DNA of 64,000 nucleotides from WHTI01 sp963756365 (GTDB taxonomy: Bacteria > Actinomycetota > CADDZG01 > WHSQ01). The position numbers and the translations under genes are program-made. The notes under the pieces were generated by a model. It saw only the letters and a program-made list of their open reading frames with translations, was not told the DNA's origin and did not search any database. How positions within the stretch are numbered: the first letter of the stretch is position 1; each line of letters begins with the position of its first letter. The stretch lies in assembly GCA_963756365.1 (NCBI GenBank), contig CAVWNF010000003.1:1426001-1490000 (forward strand), given 5' to 3'. This document shows, one piece after another, positions 61,063-64,000 of the stretch.

Positions 61063-62268
61063 ATGCCGAAGGTCCTTCTTCTACTCCCGTCCAACACCTA
61101 TCGGGCCCCCGACTTCATCGATGCGGCGAAGAAGCTCGGAGTGGAGGTCGTGGTGGGCACCGACCATGACACCGCGATCGAGAGCCACGGAGTCCTCACC
61201 CTCGATCTCATGGACGAACCCGACTCGGTCGCTCGGATAATTGAGTACGCGGAGAGATCCAAACTTGACGGGATCGTGGCGGTGGATGACACGGGGGTGA
61301 AACTCGCCGCACTGGCGGCAGAGGCGTTGGGTCTCCCATCGGGTTCGTCCGCTGCGGTCGCCCTCACCCGGAACAAGTTGGAGTTGAGGCGAGCGCTCGA
61401 GGGCACCGCTATCCCACAGCCCGATTTCGCTCCCGTCAGCGACGGAGAGGATGCGGGCGCGGTCTGCACCCGCATCGGGTTCCCGTGCGTCTTGAAACCG
61501 CTATCGCTCGCAGCCAGCAGAGGCGTTATCCGGGTGGACGACGCTGCGGAGGCGCGCGTTGCGGCCGACAGGATCGGATCGATCCTCGCCGCGGCTGCGG
61601 AACCGGACACGACATTGATAGCGGAACGATTCGTGGAGGGACCCGAGGTTGCCCTAGAGGGCATGTACTACCGAGGGGAACTGCACGTCCTAGCCATCTT
61701 CGACAAGCCAGATCCACTCGATGGCCCCTACTTCGAGGAGACGCTGTACGTGACGCCATCGCGGCTTCCAGAGAGGGTCTCTGCCGAGATCTCCTCCGCC
61801 GTGGTCGGAGCTGCGTCGGCGATCGGCCTGCAGGAAGGCCCGATCCACGCTGAGCTGCGGAACGTCACCACGGAACCGGTGCTCATCGACGTTGCCGCTC
61901 GAACTATCGGAGGTCTGTGCTCAAGGGCGCTCCGCTTCGGCGTCGGGGTCACCCTTGAGGAACTCGTCCTCCGCCACGCTGTTGGCCTGCCGATGCGACC
62001 TATGCGGCGAGAACGGGCCGCGTCGGGCGTGGCGATGCTCCCCATCGAACGCTCGGGGCGGCTGCGCGCGGTCACTGGGGTCGAAGAGGCGCGCACCATC
62101 ACCAGCGTGGCCGGGGTCGAGATCACGATCCCGATCGGCGAGGCGGTCACCCCTCTCCCAGAGGGAGACCGCTACCTCGGATTCGTCTTCGCGGTCGCCG
62201 CCACGCCAGCAGAAGTGGAGGCAGCGCTCCGTTCTGCCATCGAAGTGATCCAGCCCGAAATCAGCTAA
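61063..62268 (+). CDS. ATP-grasp ligase (L-amino-acid ligase/PurK-like)
   Basis: The 401-residue protein has an N-terminal Rossmann-like domain (LLLLPSNTYRAPDFIDAAKKLG), a central ATP-grasp fold (LTRNKLELRRALEG, GFPCVLKPLSLAASRGVIRV) and metal-ligand segments VEGPEVALEG and HAELRN. It resembles BacD/RizA-type L-amino-acid ligases and PurK/CarB-like enzymes, which join a carboxylate and an amine with ATP. The substrate is unknown. An MFS exporter follows, separated by a leader peptide and terminator, which would suit synthesis and export of a small conjugate. Confidence 0.8.
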   Translation: MPKVLLLLPSNTYRAPDFIDAAKKLGVEVVVGTDHDTAIESHGVLTLDLMDEPDSVARIIEYAERSKLDGIVAVDDTGVKLAALAAEALGLPSGSSAAVALTRNKLELRRALEGTAIPQPDFAPVSDGEDAGAVCTRIGFPCVLKPLSLAASRGVIRVDDAAEARVAADRIGSILAAAAEPDTTLIAERFVEGPEVALEGMYYRGELHVLAIFDKPDPLDGPYFEETLYVTPSRLPERVSAEISSAVVGAASAIGLQEGPIHAELRNVTTEPVLIDVAARTIGGLCSRALRFGVGVTLEELVLRHAVGLPMRPMRRERAASGVAMLPIERSGRLRAVTGVEEARTITSVAGVEITIPIGEAVTPLPEGDRYLGFVFAVAATPAEVEAALRSAIEVIQPEIS

Positions 62269-62415
62269 AGCCCCCTAGAACGTCCAGTGACTAGTCCTTT
62301 CGGACTACGACTAAGGCCCAAGTTTCATCCGAAAAAGGTCTTGTCCGACTCTGGCCACACTGTCATCGTTACGCAACGTTGCAACCAACTGGGAGGCTCG
62401 AAGGGAGGGTCACCA
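62269..62415 (+). promoter_or_regulatory. Upstream region of the MFS exporter leader
   Basis: No gene is evident. The region holds a hairpin TAGTCC/GGACTA with a TTTC loop at about 62291-62306 and a 10-bp palindrome GCAACGTTGC at 62373-62382 that could be an operator. A TTGTCC hexamer at 62341-62346 could serve as a -35 element, but no good -10 follows. I compared it by eye with common riboswitches and found no match. Confidence 0.35.
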
Positions 62416-62442
62416 ATGGCGCTCGGAAACACTTGGAGCTAG
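62416..62442 (+). CDS. Candidate leader peptide MALGNTWS upstream of the MFS exporter
   Basis: An 8-codon frame begins with ATG six bases after AGGGAGGG, an excellent ribosome binding site, and ends in TAG, 11 bases before a strong terminator hairpin. Its Trp codon comes second to last. Short translated leaders ahead of a terminator and an exporter are known in ribosome-mediated attenuation of antibiotic resistance genes. The ribosome binding site region GGGTCACC (62407-62414) can pair with GGTGCCCC in the terminator 5' arm, which could serve as an antiterminator. Translation is unproven. Confidence 0.5.
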   Translation: MALGNTWS

Positions 62443-62453
62443 TTGTTGGGAAC

Positions 62454-62484
62454 GGTGCCCCGGGAGCTAATGCCCCGGGGCACC
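62454..62484 (+). terminator. Intrinsic terminator or attenuator before the MFS exporter
   Basis: An 11-bp GC-rich stem (GGTGCCCCGGG / CCCGGGGCACC) with a 9-base loop is followed by TTCTTTCG. It lies 185 bases after the ATP-grasp stop and 28 bases before the MFS start codon, so it may end upstream transcription or act as an attenuator for the exporter. Confidence 0.75.
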
Positions 62485-62511
62485 TTCTTTCGTGAGGAGA
62501 CTTCTGCAGGC

Positions 62512-63810
62512 ATGGCCGACACCGATCTGAACGACCTCCACGTCCCGCTCGGGCCGCGATCAACCGTCCCCGAGACGGAGCGGACGATCCGGCTGGACGA
62601 TCCCCGCGGGCCGAAGGGCGACTTCGCACGCCTGTGGGCGGCGACGGCCATCTCCAACATCGGTGACGGGGTCCGGATAACGGCTCTCCCTCTCCTTGCG
62701 GCAGTGATGACCCGGGATCCGATCCTCGTTGCGGGCGTCCTCATGGCGACCCGCATCCCATGGCTGCTGTTCAGCCTCCACTCGGGAGCCATAGCGGATC
62801 GGACCGACAGGAAACGGCTCGTGGTACTCGTCAATGTTCTGCGGGCCGCGGTGATGGGTCTCCTCGCCATCAGCGTCGTGACTGGCACCGGTGGGCTCGT
62901 GGCTCTCTATCTCGTCGCTTTCCTGCAGGGGATCGGTGAGGTGTTCTCGGACAACACCGCGTTCGCTCTATTGCCTTCGGTGGTCGGCAAGGAGCAGCTC
63001 GAGAGAGCCAACGGACGCCTCGAGGCGGCGATCATCGTGACCAACGAGTTCGCCGGCCCGGCCCTCGGGGCTCTCTTGTTCGCAGCCAGCGCGAGCCTTC
63101 CATTCGCTCTCGACGCTCTTACCTTCGCGCTCGCCGCCTGGCTCTTCGCCGGGATGCGTCTCCCAACCCGGACCGTCGAACCGCCAACCACCAGCGTTAC
63201 CGAGGACATCAAGGACGGTCTGAAGTGGTTACGCGCTCACCTGATCCTGAGAGACCTCACCGTCATCGCCTCTCTCACCAACCTGAGCCTGCAGGCGACC
63301 TTCGCCATCCAGGTCTTGTTCGTCCTGGACGTACTCGGATTGAGCTTCGCGAGCTTCGGCGTGCTGGTTGCCGCTCAAGCCGGTGGCTCGATCGTGGGAA
63401 GTTTCGTGGCCAGCCCACTTAGGGAACGGATCGGCTTGCGGAGCACGGTGTTGATCTCTCTTGGGCTCGCTGCGGGGGCCAACCTGGTGATAGCGACCAC
63501 TTCATCGTGGGTCGTGGCTGGCGCGATGTGGATCGTCATCAGCGCAACCGGAACCATCTGGAGCATCGTCACCAACTCCTTCCGCCAGCGATCGGTTCCC
63601 GATGACCTCCTAGCGAGGGTCCAGAGTGCTCACCGGTTGTTCTCGTGGGGAGCTATCCCTCTAGGCGCATTGCTAGGGGGTCTGATGGCGAAGGGCTTCG
63701 GGCTTCGGGCCCCGTTCCTCGTCGCGGGCCTCGCACTGAGCTTGTTGTCGATCGCCGCGGTCAGACTGCTCCCGAGCGAGCGCCCAGTTTCGATCACGCT
63801 CGACCGATAA
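62512..63810 (+). CDS. MFS transporter (enterobactin-exporter/MFS_3-like)
   Basis: The 432-residue protein has a hydrophilic N-terminal tail of about 40 residues, then twelve predicted membrane helices with the family motif SGAIADRTDRKRLVVLVNVLRAA between helices 2 and 3. A central loop at residues about 215-235 splits the two halves. It resembles the MFS_3 exporters for siderophores, peptides or drugs. I choose the ATG at 62512; the frame is open upstream through the terminator. It is behind a possible attenuator and next to an ATP-grasp ligase. Confidence 0.83.
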   Translation: MADTDLNDLHVPLGPRSTVPETERTIRLDDPRGPKGDFARLWAATAISNIGDGVRITALPLLAAVMTRDPILVAGVLMATRIPWLLFSLHSGAIADRTDRKRLVVLVNVLRAAVMGLLAISVVTGTGGLVALYLVAFLQGIGEVFSDNTAFALLPSVVGKEQLERANGRLEAAIIVTNEFAGPALGALLFAASASLPFALDALTFALAAWLFAGMRLPTRTVEPPTTSVTEDIKDGLKWLRAHLILRDLTVIASLTNLSLQATFAIQVLFVLDVLGLSFASFGVLVAAQAGGSIVGSFVASPLRERIGLRSTVLISLGLAAGANLVIATTSSWVVAGAMWIVISATGTIWSIVTNSFRQRSVPDDLLARVQSAHRLFSWGAIPLGALLGGLMAKGFGLRAPFLVAGLALSLLSIAAVRLLPSERPVSITLDR

Positions 63811-63818
63811 CTCGGGAT

Positions 63819-64000
63819 TCACCGGCCGGTGAAGTTCGGCTCGCGCTTCTGCACCCACGCGATCACTGCCTCGCGCGTATCTTCGGACGCGAGGACGAGC
63901 GACTGCGTGAGCGATTCGATGTCCAGGACCTGTTCGAACGCCAGGTCAGCCGCGTGGTTGAGGTTCTCCTTGATGAGGGACGCGGTGCGCGGAGGCATCG
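63819..64000 (-). CDS. Enoyl-CoA hydratase/isomerase (crotonase) family, C-terminal part
   Basis: The minus-strand frame enters at the window edge and ends with a TGA at 63819-63821. The last residues, EAVIAWVQKREPNFTGR, are the typical end of crotonase-fold enoyl-CoA hydratases and isomerases (EKRxPxFxGR), and the helix SLIKENLNHAADLAFEQ is the expected trimer-contact segment. Catalytic residues lie outside the window, so the reaction cannot be assigned. It is convergent with the MFS gene, with eight bases between. Confidence 0.75.
   Translation of the reverse strand, partial: MPPRTASLIKENLNHAADLAFEQVLDIESLTQSLVLASEDTREAVIAWVQKREPNFTGR

Noticed and set aside
62269..62442. Riboswitch (glutamine, cyclic-di-GMP or cobalamin type)
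   Set aside because: Short look-alike strings such as CGAAGG and GCCACAC are present, but the conserved cores and pairing of these classes could not be found by eye.

Overview
The window is chromosomal DNA from a high-GC actinobacterium, probably an uncultured, deep-branching lineage. The main evidence is gene order. The run cinA-pgsA-rimO-ftsK-rnj-dapA-dapB-M16 protease-pnp-rpsO-ribF-truB-nrnA-rbfA-DUF503-infB-nusA-rimP-ispG-rseP-dxr-cdsA-frr-pyrH-tsf-rpsB-whiG-xerC-dprA-comM (about 8.3 to 43 kb, almost all on the minus strand) is the backbone known from Streptomyces and Mycobacterium. A WhiG/FliA-type sigma factor beside rpsB, an F420-type oxidoreductase and a tiny bL37-like ribosomal protein gene support this. 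No phage, insertion sequence, CRISPR array, rRNA or tRNA was seen.

Layout. 1-4.4 kb: the end of an unknown gene pair, a DJ-1/PfpI protein, a GNAT acetyltransferase, an amidase and adenosine deaminase. 4.4-8.3 kb: a minus-strand envelope/copper operon (CopC, a large membrane protein, a His-rich DUF4399-like protein, a small membrane protein, a YcnI/DUF1775 protein) closed by a bidirectional terminator. 8.3-43 kb: housekeeping genes for phospholipid, lysine, isoprenoid and flavin synthesis, translation, RNA decay, chromosome segregation and DNA uptake. 43-60.3 kb: an accessory block for peptide and amide use, with a flavoprotein, a CocE/S15 hydrolase, an Opp-type ABC importer, a tightly coupled five-gene operon (LLM oxidoreductase, M20, C45, creatininase-like, S66) and an amino-acid ABC importer. 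60.3-64 kb: NfuA-like Fe-S protein, an ATP-grasp ligase, an MFS exporter behind a possible attenuator, and the 3' end of a crotonase.

Sequence quality matters for any reader. At least six genes, several normally essential (pyrH twice, cdsA, rseP, dapA, xerC, a creatininase), are broken by frameshifts, and two more (an ABC permease and dprA) may be. Most breaks are net +1 and several sit on short G or C runs; removing one base restores the conserved protein in pyrH and cdsA. These look like consensus indels of the assembly rather than real pseudogenes. They also create an apparent DapA-RNase J fusion that is almost certainly not real.

The most interesting biology is (a) the leader peptide plus terminator in front of the MFS exporter, next to an ATP-grasp ligase, (b) the peptide/amide island with an M20 protein whose metal ligands are altered, (c) the CopC operon that has an unfamiliar multi-pass membrane protein where CopD would be expected, and (d) the overlooked 26-codon bL37-like gene between rimP and ispG.
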